From the NCBI GenBank assembly GCA_022539475.1, contig VCMS01000169.1:306711-370710 (forward strand): 64,000 nt of DNA. Direction: 5' to 3'. The DNA is from Gracilaria domingensis (lineage: Eukaryota > Rhodophyta > Florideophyceae > Gracilariales > Gracilariaceae). The notes under the pieces are model-generated. The model was not told where the DNA came from. It did not search any database and saw only the letters and a program-made list of their open reading frames with translations. Shown piece after piece: positions 1 to 11,229 of the stretch. The position numbers and the translations under genes were made by a program. Position 1 is the first letter of the stretch. Every line of letters starts with the position of its first letter.

Positions 1-87
1 CTTGCATCCCCAACTTCCTTTCAGCACAGTCAGTGCTATTCTCTGCACCAACTTCCTCCTTGGTCCCTTTCTTCTCTTCGCGTGGCT

Positions 88-589
88 TGTTTAAAACGAC
101 CACGGTGCATGTTACACTGTAAGGAAACCCGCTCGCCGGATGCTGTGTATTAAACAATCATATAGTAATAGTAGTCCACGCGCTATCCGTGCAACTAGTA
201 GCCCTGATCGTAGTCGTACACGTGTGTTCGACGCGGAATAGTAATTCCGCCACTCGGCGTGGCCACCAGACAGGTAATAATCCAAGGCCTACTAGGTTAT
301 TCTTCTTGTTTCCCGTGGCAACGATCCTAATCTAAGAACCCACTTGTCTAAAACTCACCAGGCTGTTCTTGCGCGATATCTCTACCGTGCACCGCGCTTC
401 TCTGCTAGAGCCGTGGTACCTTCTGGACTGCGCGTTTCTCCACTCGTTCACCACAAGTCTGTTAACTACTCCGCACCTTCAAGACCGCTTTTCCGATCGG
501 CAGCTCACACGCCTTTACACCCCGTGTGCGCGCATCCACACCACCGTTCTGACATCCCTCTTGAAGTCGCTTGTGCCACTATCTCACAA
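88..589 (+). repeat. 5' LTR of Gypsy element 1
   Basis: Aligns along its whole length with 9784-10338, sharing blocks such as cactgtaaggaaacccgctc and tcgtacacgtgtg. It begins with TGT at about 88. The alignable part stops near an ACA at about 588; similarity beyond is weak, so the boundary is uncertain by some tens of bases. Confidence 0.85.
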
Positions 590-3059
590 CTGTTCACCAC
601 CTAGAACGTTTCTCGGAAGAAAACTTTTTGCCGTATCGAATAAGAGTAGCCTAAAAAAGCTGCACAACCCCCTCATGTCTTCATAATCAATCCTCTCGCT
701 CTGACGAGCTGCTCGCCCAAGCGTTTCTCGTCCCGACACCGCAGGCGAATCGAACCCACCTGCGCTCTCTCTCCCGCCCCCGCGGTCGCAACAGTACCGC
801 GTGAGGCCGCAAACTCGACCACAATGGCAAACCCGGAAGCGTTGCTCCGCCGCAACCGCGAAAGCCCCCAGAACACGAATTAGAAGATAGGACCTGACCA
901 AGCACTCGTTGTGCAGACCCGTCCACCGAATCGGCAATCTCCCCATGTTAGATCGCATGCGACCGTCTCGGATTTTGACCTCCTCCTACCACCATTAGAG
1001 AGGTCTTAAAGAGAACTCTCTAATCGTTGTGCCTGTTCAGGTAGACAGGTTCCTGTAACAAACATCGCGTCGTCGGATAAACCAGCTCTCCTGTATCGTA
1101 GACTGTGTCCACCGTCTTCGGAATGCTTCGGTTAACCGAATGTTCGTTAAACTGTGGAAAGTGAAGTCATGCGAACCAAACTCCGCAGCACGCCTACTGC
1201 CTGCACTGATCATACCCTCAACCTCCACCCGCAAGGGATTGTGCAGCAACGTTGTCACCACCAAGGGCAACTCGCGCTGAACCCTTCAAGGGATGAAGTT
1301 ATACAATGCGGGCGGCCCCCCGTGATGCAGATCGCGGGCACTCGAACGTCGCTCGAAACCCCGATTGAAGCTCCTCAATGAAGCAGAACCATTCGAGGCA
1401 CGTTTCAACCCCTTACCGGCTCGATAACCCGAACTCGATCCTCCTCCCACAATCAAAACTTGCGGGGCACCGTCAAACGCATCCAGATCTGCTACCTGAT
1501 AAACGGATGCCTCCTCCGCAGTAAGGAGACTCCGGGGCACGCCGAACTCATCCGAACCCGACAAAATAAGAAGCGTAACAAAAGAAAAAACCGTAATATG
1601 AAGCGTCGAGGTCGCGTCATACTCGTTATCTGGAAAATCCGACTCCATACCACTCGGAGCATTCGATCGATCGATTCAACCAGTGAATCGAGACGAAAAA
1701 TCTTATGTCTCCCGTATCGCAATCAAGCCGAAACAAATCGGGAGTCGCCAACGTCCGAGCTTCAAGGACCACCGCTTGATAACCGTTCGGAAATACAATG
1801 CTAAAGTGCCCGGACAGTCGCGAAGTCCGCTAAACGGATGCATTGCAGATCCCGAGAAGTTCAGTGGAACGATCCGATCACGTCCTCAAGTTTCTCAGGC
1901 GTTTAAAACCGCATGCAACCAGAACGCATTCACGAAGGAGCTGCAGTCTGGCTCTTCCAGTTTTTCACATCCAGCTCGCTTAGAGCTCGTCAAGAACCGT
2001 ATCTCGGGCGAGTCAGAGCCGTGGATTCGGATAGACGATGAGCTTCTACGATCCTATCCGGAGGTCGTGAACCATCTCCTGGAGACGTACCTACTGACGA
2101 AGTCATCGCGGAAGCGTATCACGATATAACAACTTATCGGCAGATTCCGGAATTACGGAAAGTGAATTCTCGGACCGCTTGTGGAAGAAAATCTCCCTCG
2201 TAATATATTCACTGATTCGCGTTTGAAGCTTTATTCGTGAAGGTTACTACCAGCGATCCCGCTTCGGTCCGCAATCATTCTGCAACACACCCGAAGATCG
2301 GATTCAGGCAGTTTACTATTTGCAGAAGGTCTAGGAATACTCACCGTGGCGGAAAGAAGGTTCATTCCACGATCGAGAAAGTCCGTGACGCACGCAAGTC
2401 GCGTACGCGACTCTCCTTACCGAAACGATACTAGTACGGAGTCCGGAGTAGTAGAAGACCAGCTGGAGAGCCCTAGCAGTGTTGCCCTCGCCGAGCGTCT
2501 CCTTCCCGTCGATACCAGCGACAAGTACCGCTTCACCTTCCCAGATGGGTCAGAGCACGATGCCTTCAACACCGTACTCGGCATACCAAACCCCTCGACA
2601 ATCCTTTGACCCGAACCGGAACCCAGCATGTCGTTTATGCTTGTCAACTACCCGCCCTGCTGCGATGGATGCCTGCCGAAGTCCGGAACAAGTTGCTCCA
2701 GCAACGTGAGCAAAATTACACCCATCGGTTGATGAAGGTTATTTCCGCCGTCGGATGCCATTTACTGGAGCCAGCACGTCGACCCGGTAATGTCGTAGCC
2801 AGAGAAGTCGCGCCGACAATAGCGCTCCGATCCCCGAAGTTCTCAACCAGCCAATAGAAGTCCCCGCCTTCGGCCTTTATCCTGGAGGAGGAAAACCACA
2901 TCATCCTGAAGAGGAGGAAAACGCTCAGCAGGACGCGTAGAGCGCCGCGCCCTTCAAGGATGACAGCCTCAATGGAGGTCCAGCCGTTGAACGGAAAGCC
3001 GTTGCGGAAGAAGACTCCATCATGAAGTGTTGAACTGTGAGATTGACACTCCGAACCGG

Positions 3060-5200
3060 TTTACTTGTTTAGGAGTCAGAACTACAAAGTCCTGACAGCC
3101 CTCTATCACAAGCCCCGCCTAACACGGATGATCACAAGTGTTCTGGACACAGGAGCATCCCCAAACCTGGTACACACCGCGCTTTACCGCCCGGATGGAT
3201 CTCAGTTATTACCGATCAAGCTCCCCGTGTATCGGATGCGTCCAACCGTTCGATGAATATTCTCGGCGTAATACCCCTGGATATCCGACTCGGTAACTTG
3301 AAGTACGATCCGTTCCTTGTATCTTCCAACCTGGCAGTGGACTGTATCCTGGGCACATCCTTATAGATCGATACATCAAAGCATCTACCCCGGGGAACGG
3401 AAAATTTCGTTCTACAACTCACCACCCGTTGCCCTTCTTGACGCACACAAAGGTTCTCGAGATGGAAGCCCATCCCCGCTCGCATCCCGAGACACACGGC
3501 ATCACAGAAGCTTCGTGTCGCTCGCTCCATCATGCTCCCTCCTATGTCTGAGACGGCTGTCTTGTTCAAACCGATACAAGTGGAATGGTTTACTTACAGA
3601 ACAAGATTCAAACCGTTCGCCGGAACCTGCAACTACTGGCAAATGGAGTGATGGAAGTTCTTCCGAACCGGCCATTCCATGTATTGGTGGCCAACATGAG
3701 CGAACGACCCACAACTCTATCGAAAAACACCGTAGTCGGCGAAGCTCAACCAGCCCCCGCTGCTCTTTCTCCATCACCAACCCCACTATCACACAAGTCG
3801 ACGAGACGTCACAGCCCTAAGAAGGGGTACAAAAGACGAGATTGAGTCACCGGAAGCGACTGGACATCGACATGCACATCGGTGAAGAGTACGAGCCGCA
3901 GCGGAATAAGATCATTCAGCTGCTTTCCGAGTACGCTATATGTGGACGGACACTTGGAACAATCTCGGCCGCAAAACATCGGATTGAACTAGATCCTGAT
4001 GCACTCCAGTGCACCAAGCCCCCTACCGATCCGGTCAGAAGGCCCGAGAATGGAGAAGGAGCAAATCACAAAGATGTTGAGGAAGGAGTAATTGAACCGT
4101 CTTCGCAGAGGGGCTAGCCCCGTCGTCATCGCCTTGAAGAAGGATGGCTCCTGGCGCTTCTGCATCGATTACAGAAAGCTCAACGCCGTCACAGTTCGTG
4201 ACTCTTACCCATACCACGGATGGATGAATGTATGATTCACTGGGAGACGCAAGAGTGTTCTCTACCCTTGACGCCAACTCGGGTATTGGCAAGTGGAAAT
4301 AGACAAGCCCGATAGGACAAAACTACTTTCACCTCCCACGTGGTCTCTACCGCTTTATTCGGATCCATTTGGTTTAAGAACGCCCCTGCGACGTTTCAAA
4401 GAGCTATAGATGTCATCCTGAATAAGTTCGTTGGCAATTTGCTATCGTGTATCTCGACATGTCATAATCTACTCGAGCTCCGTCACGGATCATTACCGAC
4501 ACCTAGCTAAGGTACTTGACCTACTCGAGAAGCCGGAATAACACTGAAATTGAAGAAGTGCTTCTTCTTCCAGTCAGCAGTTGATTACCTGGACATTGAT
4601 CCGACCCGGGAAGCTTCAAGTGGCGTCGAAGACTTGTGACGCTGTGACAAAAGCAAACCACCACGGACACAGACCGAGCTCCGGCGTTCCTAGGTCTCTC
4701 CAATGTCTACAGACGCTTCGTGCCGAACTTTGCAAGGATCGCCCACCCGCTGAACCGGAAGCTTGAGAAGGACCAACCTGTCGACCTCGAACCTTTTCGG
4801 AAGAAGATATGGAGGCGTTCGAAGAACTGAAGAAGAGGCTCACCTCCCCTCCAATTCTATCTTTACCGAAACCCGGAAAGCCCTACATCTTGGAGACGGA
4901 CGCCTGTGACCGTCAAGTCGGATGTACTCTGCTACAGCAGCAAGAAGACGAGAAAACTACCGCCCAATCGGATACTGGAGCCGTTCGTTAACCGCGCGGG
5001 AAAGGAACTACAGCACCTCTGAGCGAGAGTCCTGGCCATCGTATGGAGCATGCTACTTCTAAGGCCATACCTGGAAGGACAACGTTTTGTAGTTCGAACG
5101 GATCACAACGCTTTGCGCTGGCTCCTCAATATAACCGACGCTACGGAAGACTCGCGAGTGGCGTCTACGCCTCGCAGAGTTGACTTGAGGTGCACTACCG
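3060..5200 (+). pseudogene. Element 1 protease, reverse transcriptase and RNase H remains
   Basis: Retropepsin is recognised by a DTGASPN active-site block at about 3.15 kb. Reverse transcriptase is recognised near 4.1-4.5 kb by the Gypsy signature [16 protein letters not shown]. RNase H begins about 4.8 kb with a block of the type ILETDACDRQVGCTLLQQQ, the usual Gypsy RT/RNase H junction. The order protease-RT-RNase H-integrase identifies Ty3/Gypsy rather than Copia. The region is a fossil with several breaks and no intact product is expected. Confidence 0.9.
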
Positions 5201-5639
5201 ACCCGGCATAAAACATCTTCCTGCCGACGCAGTGTCACGGATGCCGACCGACGGAAATGATGAGACGCCTTTGGAGGATGAAATCCCATGCCTGTTCATA
5301 GAAGAGATGGAGACCGACACGGACTATGTTGTGGCAGATGTCCTCGTTAACGGAGAAGTCATCAAGGACGCGCTGATCAACTGGCCAACAATCACCGATG
5401 ACGGTGAGCCCTTGCATGTATTCACAACCGTCCCGGAGCAACCTGACGTCACTCCGATAACGGTTGAAGAGTTCATTGCCGCCCAGGCGAGGGACCCTTT
5501 CTGCAAAGCTAAGGCCGAATCCGTCGGAGATCCTAAGTCCCAGTTTGACTACAACCGTTCCGGGATACTGTGCAGAATATCACCGATCGACGGAGCAGTA
5601 CAGAGAGTCGTACCGGAGTCCCTACGGGAAAGAGTTCTT

Positions 5640-6520
5640 GAACTCGCTCATTTCCAACGCTTGGCTGGACACCCCGGTGCAATCAAGATGTACTACACCC
5701 TACGTCGGGATTCTACTGGCCACTCATGTCGCAGCATGTATTTGAGACCGTCTCTCGGTGTGAACCGTGTCGAGCCGTTCGCGGAACTCATTTCAGGAAC
5801 CAAAAATACTTGAAGTTGTTCCGGCAACGGGTCCCTTCGAGTTTGTGGCCATGGACATACTCGGACCATTGCCGAAAACCGGACGCGGAAAGAGATACAT
5901 ATTGGTGATAACGGACCGCTTTACTAAGCTCACTCGAGCCATACCGCTGTCGGACACGAAGGCCGCTGATATCGCTATCGCGTTCCTCGAGAATTGGGTC
6001 TACCCTTACGGGATTCCCACTTACCTCCTCACCGACAATGGCCCGCAGTTCGTCGCCAAGTACTTCGAGTCGCTCTCTGCTGATCTCGGTATTACGCACG
6101 CTCTCACGACGGCATATCATCCGCAGACGAACGGGCAGGCCGAAAGGTTCAATAAGGTTTTGGTGAACCGCTTGCGGCATTACGTAGCAGAGCACCAGAA
6201 GGACTGGGATAAGTTGGTCCAGCCGTTGGTGTACGGGTACAACCTGCAGGTTCACCGCTCAACCGGATTCACTCCCTTCGACCTCTCGCTTACGCGGCAC
6301 CCCCCCGGATCGTGCTCGACGAGCCTACGTCAGCTCTCCCGCAAACGGCATCTCTGCACCCGACAACGGCAGAATCCCGTCGCGTAACACGCGCCCGCAT
6401 CTCGAAACTAATCAAGCTTGCCTACACCAAACTAGGCAAATCGCAGGAGCGCTACAAAGCCTCCTTTGATTCCCGGATACGGTACACTCCGACCTTTAAG
6501 GAAGGGATATGGTTTACTTA
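5640..6520 (+). pseudogene. Element 1 integrase remains
   Basis: The catalytic core is clear: FVAMDILGPLPKTGRGKRYI with the first Asp, LLTDNGPQFVA with the second, and the block YHPQTNGQAERFNKVLVNRL carrying the Glu. This is a Ty3/Gypsy-type DDE integrase. It lies directly after RNase H and before the chromodomain tail. It belongs to the broken element. Confidence 0.92.
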
Positions 6521-6979
6521 GACGCTCCGCCTCGGAAGAAGAATTCTACCGAGTACGAAGATATCGTCAAAAAACTATTACCGGCTTCGGAAGGTCCGTA
6601 TAAGGTCGTTCGTGCTACTGAAACCACTGTCACACTGGACATCGACGGGTTGCACGATATCGTTAGTATTGACCGAGTGACGGCGGCGCCCACTCCTGTC
6701 TCCGAGGAGAGCGCAACCCCCACCCCCGTCACCGAATCTAATCCCGTATCGGCACCCTCTCCTATTTCCGAAGAAAGGGATAGCATTGCCGATAAAAGCC
6801 TTGATGGTACAACCGGAACGGAAATGGACCCCCGTTCAGAAGCACCGCACTCGGAATCTGACCCCACGCCGTCACGCGACGAACATGCACCGACTGACGA
6901 CGGTACCGCTGAAACTCCGGTTCCCGCTGATCCGACACCGGCTACATCCGAACCTACTGCGGCCACACCCCACCCAGAT

Positions 6980-7165
6980 ACGGAGAAAGAATGGGTCGTG
7001 GAGAAGGTCACCGGCCACGGTACAGCCGAAGACGGTGAGGAGCTCGTACGAGTAAAGTGGTACGGTTTCAAGAAGTCTACGTGGGAACCAAGACGGAACA
7101 TCCCACACAACTTTGTGGAACGATACTTCCGTCGAATGGCTGTCGAGGACGCATCGAAATCTAAG
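6980..7165 (+). other. Chromodomain at the integrase C-terminus of element 1
   Basis: About 55 residues starting EWVVEKVTGHG, then ELVRVKWYGFKKSTWEPRRN and a following NFVERYFRR. These are the aromatic-cage and W-x-P positions of a chromodomain. A Pro/Thr/Glu-rich linker (about 6.7-6.97 kb) separates it from the integrase. Chromodomains of this kind tether the integrase to modified histone tails, which defines the chromovirus clade. Confidence 0.93.
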
Positions 7166-7256
7166 AAGGGGGCAAGAAGCGCCAAACAACTCGGAAGCAG
7201 GAAGCTCCGAAGCGGTAATGATCCCTCTCAAAACAGGTTCCAGCGTCATGTCTAAT

Positions 7257-7840
7257 TGACATTGCTTCTTCGTAGCAGCGCTCTTCTCCGTGTCGGCTCA
7301 TTGCCTCAGCACACGAAGCACAGATGAAAGGAGACGGCACACGGAATGCGTTTGAGCACTTTGCGCAATGCGCAGCACGCGCTGTAGAACCCAGCAAGGA
7401 CGCGGTGCACGCGGCGGCGCCCAGCAAGGACGCACCATGCAACGGGGAGCGACAGCACCAGGCGCGCATGCTCTCTAGGCCCGCATACGGCAGGGAGCGC
7501 CTGGAAGCGCCAGAGGCTACTTGCAAGGATAATCAAAATATCTGTCGCGGAAATTACCCCTCCGCAAACGGTCAAAAACGGCGATTACTCTTTTGCCTGA
7601 TATCTCGGAAACGAGGCCGTTTCAGAGGCTGAAAACACGCGATTTGCGCTCCTGGCGCCCTCAAAATACTTAGGATTTTTGAGTGCCAGCGCGCACGCCC
7701 TACGCGCATTACTGATTACCGAATCGGTTACCAAGCGTGCGCTCGTGCATGGCGGTACAGGAGCTCTCAAAAAATTCAAAGAGTTTATTTGAGCAGCATT
7801 GCTGTCCACAGAGTGGATTATCGCTCTCGACTGACACGAT
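7257..7840. other. Spacer between chromodomain frame and antisense ORF
   Basis: GC-rich, no recognisable coding sequence on either strand. Contains short direct repeats of the form cccagcaaggacgc (about 7392 and 7421). It may hold the 3' end of the antisense transcript described next. Confidence 0.4.
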
Positions 7841-9865
7841 CTAATGCTCCGTGTTCGGCATTGTTGATGCAATCTTCGATGTTTTGTTTTCTGGCTGCGC
7901 TGAGGTCACTTCTTGAATCTCTTCTTCACGCATTATCGTCTCAGCACCCTCCTTCACGGCATCCATAATGGTTACGAAATCTCCGGCAACCGTCTCTCGG
8001 AAGCGGTCAAGAAGTTTGGCGGTTTCAACCCATTTTCTGGCACGCTGCAGGGCCTGCACTATGCTGTCCGAAATCGGTTCTTCGAGCTGCTCGCAGCGTG
8101 CGTTAAGGCTCTGATACGCCTTGTACACACGCCCAGAGAGATGAGTGCCGTCGTCGGACAAGTCCCGCGCCGCATCCGTCACGGATGACTCGTGAAGATG
8201 TTGGAGGACAGTTCCCGGCTCCGGCTGGATGTTCATCCAGCAAACCTGGGCTACCTCTGTGTCCTGGGCCCTGACCGGCGTGGGAACTTCCACTACGGGA
8301 ACGGCATCAATCTCTTCTCCTTCCACACTCCCGTTATCGGTGTTTTGAAGATGGCCGCCGGCGATGCACTCCGGAACGAAGCCGCGCGCCTGCGGAAAGT
8401 AGTGCTCGGCGTACTGCCGTGGAGCATCCATGCAATCCGACTCCGGAAGAATTGGAGGATTATTCTTGTACTCGCGTCCGTCGTCTCGCTCTGCAGGATG
8501 TCTGGGAATATCCGGGAAGCGGTCGTTTTCGAAATCATACCAAAGATACCCCGGGTTCGGCGTCTTGTCCCAGTCGATGCGTACAACGTAATCCAGTAGG
8601 GCGTCCGCCTCCGCTGCACCAAAGTCGGTACCACGGACAATGTTCTGGACACCGATCAGGCGGATGAAGCGAACTAGCTCGCAAGGAATCTTCATCAGCC
8701 GTCCGGTCGGAGCATCCAAGTCGGGGTCCCGTGCAAGGCGCCAGTCGCTAAACTTCAATTGCATCGGTAATCCGTCTCGGGCAGCGTAGAGGAACGCGAA
8801 GAAAGCCAACACGCACCATTCCGTCTTCAACACTGCACGGACAAAGTAGCCCATCCGCTCGTGGGTGAGCATGAGACCGGTGTAGTAGGCCGCAATCGGA
8901 GGACTTGGCACGCAAAGGTACCGTGACACTTTGAAACACTCTTCCTCCGCCGCGACGGAAAGATAAAGACCCCGCCGCTTCGGTCGAAGGAGGTCATGAA
9001 ATTCCTGGTTGTGCCAACCAAAGAATACACCGTGGCCGGTTCTTATGCGGGCCTCGTCGCTGATGTCATCACCCCATCGCTCACGCTCCGCAATGAGATA
9101 AAAGCCGTCAAGTGGAACCTCCCATGCGATGAGCGCAAGAAGGTTATGGCCAGGTGGCGGGAACGGACATGCGCTGTCGTTCGTATCATACTCCTCCCGA
9201 AGACGGATGAGCATAGCAGCCAAGCGCCTCTGGTAGTCGCGTTCTTGAGGACACCGGACCCATGGCATGTCAGCAGGGACTCCGGATTCGGAAAGAACCG
9301 CATAGAAACGAGGTCCCTCGTCGAGCCGAATGCGCATATGTCCCCATCGGGCTTCCCACGAGCCGTCGCGTAGACGCTTGTTACCGACGAGGTATCCGAC
9401 TTCTGGACGGACTGGGAGAGCAGCGAAGCGCGTCGCGTCAAACCACTCGGCCGAAGTGTCAACGTATTGATCCACAGGGTACGGCACAATCACCCGGCGC
9501 TGCGAGATTGAAAGGCGACCCGGGTGGCGGCGATGGTCGAACTCCGTATCCGGACTGACCCAATGCCCCCTACCTGTGGCATTGTCGTGATGAACCGAAG
9601 CGGGCGTCGAGGGCGAAACGAAAAGATTGGAAGGCGAAGAGACCCGAGCACGGTATGGCGTGGAGTTAATGGAACAGAGAGCGAGGGCGGATGCGCGGTA
9701 TGTGAAGCGGGCTCCGAAGGCGGACTTCAGCGTTTCAGACGCGAGGTTGTCCGAGGACGGACAACAAGCTAAGAAGGGGGGTCTGTAAGATACTGAGCCG
9801 TGACGGTTGCAATGTTGACACTGTAAGGAAACCCGCTCGCCGGATGGCGTTGTTGTAGTAGACAT
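7841..9865 (-). CDS. Antisense ORF inside Gypsy element 1, unknown function
   Basis: An uninterrupted 674-codon frame (from the first ATG at 9865; the frame stays open to 9907) on the strand opposite to gag-pol, between chromodomain and 3' LTR. Its first codons lie inside the 3' LTR, so an antisense LTR promoter is plausible. Visible features: a Thr-rich start, a Cys/His cluster (LQCQHCNRHG), a central globular part rich in Trp, Arg and aromatic residues (ARWGHMRIRLDEGPRFYAVL; WHNQEFHDLLRPKRRGLYL), an acidic low-complexity stretch, and a helical, probably coiled-coil C-terminus (ARKWVETAKLLDRFRETVAG). I do not recognise a family. Antisense ORFs in this position are known in some plant Tat/Ogre-group Gypsy elements; homology to those is not claimed. 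A captured host gene is the alternative. Confidence 0.6.
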   Translation of the reverse strand: MSTTTTPSGERVSLQCQHCNRHGSVSYRPPFLACCPSSDNLASETLKSAFGARFTYRASALALCSINSTPYRARVSSPSNLFVSPSTPASVHHDNATGRGHWVSPDTEFDHRRHPGRLSISQRRVIVPYPVDQYVDTSAEWFDATRFAALPVRPEVGYLVGNKRLRDGSWEARWGHMRIRLDEGPRFYAVLSESGVPADMPWVRCPQERDYQRRLAAMLIRLREEYDTNDSACPFPPPGHNLLALIAWEVPLDGFYLIAERERWGDDISDEARIRTGHGVFFGWHNQEFHDLLRPKRRGLYLSVAAEEECFKVSRYLCVPSPPIAAYYTGLMLTHERMGYFVRAVLKTEWCVLAFFAFLYAARDGLPMQLKFSDWRLARDPDLDAPTGRLMKIPCELVRFIRLIGVQNIVRGTDFGAAEADALLDYVVRIDWDKTPNPGYLWYDFENDRFPDIPRHPAERDDGREYKNNPPILPESDCMDAPRQYAEHYFPQARGFVPECIAGGHLQNTDNGSVEGEEIDAVPVVEVPTPVRAQDTEVAQVCWMNIQPEPGTVLQHLHESSVTDAARDLSDDGTHLSGRVYKAYQSLNARCEQLEEPISDSIVQALQRARKWVETAKLLDRFRETVAGDFVTIMDAVKEGAETIMREEEIQEVTSAQPENKTSKIASTMPNTEH
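9771..9781 (+). other. Polypurine tract of element 1
   Basis: aagaagggggg, two bases before the TGT that opens the 3' LTR. This is the expected place of the plus-strand primer in LTR retrotransposons. Confidence 0.75.
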
Positions 9866-10338
9866 ATTAGTAGTAGTAGTAGTAGTCCACGCGTATGCCG
9901 GTGGCAACTAGTGCCCCGTGATCGGTAAGTCGTACACGTGTGTGTCGACGGCGGAATAGGTATTTATTTTCGCCAGCTCGGCTGTGGCCACCATGACAGT
10001 AAACCAAGGTGCTTCCTACTAGGTTCTTCGTCTTGTTTCCCGTGGCACGGATCCTAAGTCGTAGTAGGAACCCAGCTTGTCTAAGACCTGCACAGGCTGT
10101 TCTGCGGCGATATCACTACCGTTGCACCGGCTCTCTGGCTAGGCGCGTGGTACCTTTTCTGGACTGCGCGTGTCTCCGTACTCGGTTTCACCACAGAGTG
10201 CCGTGGACTACTCCGCACCTTCAACGACCGTCTTTTCCGACTCGGCAGCTCACACGGCCTTACACCCCGTGTGCCGCGCGTCCACACCACCGTTCCTGGA
10301 CATTCTCTTGAGTAGTCGCTTGTGCGCACTATCTCACA
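9784..10338 (+). repeat. 3' LTR of Gypsy element 1
   Basis: Pairs with the 5' LTR at 88-589. It starts TGTAAGATAC directly after the purine tract and includes a short (tag)n run near 9870-9890. The right border is placed where similarity to the 5' copy fades (ctatctcaca). It is somewhat longer than the 5' copy because of small indels. Confidence 0.85.
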
Positions 10339-10339
10339 T

Positions 10340-11220
10340 TGGTCTCCCACCCCGACACCGTTGTATCGCACAGTGCTGCCCTACGATGGGCCCGTATTGC
10401 ACTGCTGCGGCTATTGTTGTTTGCCCTCGCTACTCTTTAGTTGTTTGTTGATGATTGCTTTCTTGTTTGTTTATTCTGGTCATTTGCTTTGCTGATTTGC
10501 CTTTCTCTCTATCATCGTATTTGGTTTGCTTGAGTTGCTTTACTTGTTCTTGGTCTCCGTCTATCTGGAAAATCCGTACTATCTACCAGGTTGTTCCTCC
10601 CGTTCTGAACATCACCGTCTCTTCAGTGTTTATGTAACAGTGCCCTAAGATTGGGCTTGTGTTCTGTCTTTCAGTTGGGTTGGCGCCGCGTATGTGACCG
10701 AGAGAGTGGTCGTACGTGTTGGTGCTAATCTAGTTGTCTGTCAAGTTGTTGGAGCTCATTGCTGCTTAGGCCTCGAGTTGTAGGCGCTTTGAAGCTCTAC
10801 TTATTGTATTGATTGTTGGTTGTTTCATCTAGAAGTGTTCAGTGCTGTTGGTACGCTGGTACTATTTGGTTTCTTTGTTCGTGCAGATCGGTCGTTTGGT
10901 TTATCGTTCGTTGTTGCTTGTTTGCCATTGTCATTGAATCTTGCAGGCATAGGCCTGTTGGTTGTCAGTTTGTTTTCTTTTACAAACCACTGGGCTACAT
11001 TTATCGGTTTGTTTCGCCTTTCTAGGCTGGTACTCTCGACCTCCTCCTTGGGTTTGTCACCACCCGCGTCATTCTGCGCATTCGGTACAAAAATGACGTT
11101 TACATGTAACCTGATTGTTGGTAATGGTAGTTTACACAGAGGAAGCGGACGCGGATTTTGTATGCTCGGCAGTAAGCCTGATTCCAGCACCATGACCTGC
11201 CAAGGGTAGGGCATGCGCAA
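10340..11220 (+). repeat. T/G-rich region ending in an LTR-like fragment
   Basis: No gene seen. The last ~150 bases (about 10970-11100; ttctaggctggtactctcg, then cttgggtttgtcaccacc) resemble the ends of the LTR-like fragments at 25970-26490 and 35880-36430. An ATG follows a short A-rich leader in the same way. It is probably a diverged remnant of the same LTR family. An imperfect repeat of about 30 bases (cagtgctgccctacgatggg near 10370 and cagtgccctaagattgggct near 10640) is also present. Confidence 0.4.
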
Positions 11221-11229
11221 GTTCGTCTT

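Larger units (their letters stand above)
88..10340 (+). mobile_element. Gypsy/chromovirus LTR retrotransposon, broken fossil (element 1)
   Basis: A Ty3/Gypsy element of about 10.25 kb in plus orientation. It has related LTRs at both ends and a purine-rich tract just before the 3' LTR. Recognisable parts run in Gypsy order: gag-like region (about 0.6-2.9 kb), retropepsin (about 3.1 kb, DTGASPN), reverse transcriptase and RNase H (about 3.8-5.2 kb), integrase (about 5.6-6.5 kb), chromodomain (about 7.0-7.2 kb). A long antisense open frame lies between chromodomain and 3' LTR. The sense reading frames are broken in many places, perhaps ten or more, and the LTRs differ mainly by small indels, so it looks old. 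No convincing 5-bp target duplication was found, and the outer end of the 3' LTR is approximate. Confidence 0.9.

Noticed and set aside
6514-7185. 223-codon minus-strand ORF opposite the integrase tail and chromodomain
   Set aside because: A mirror of the Pro/Thr/Ser-rich sense linker; composition explains the open frame.
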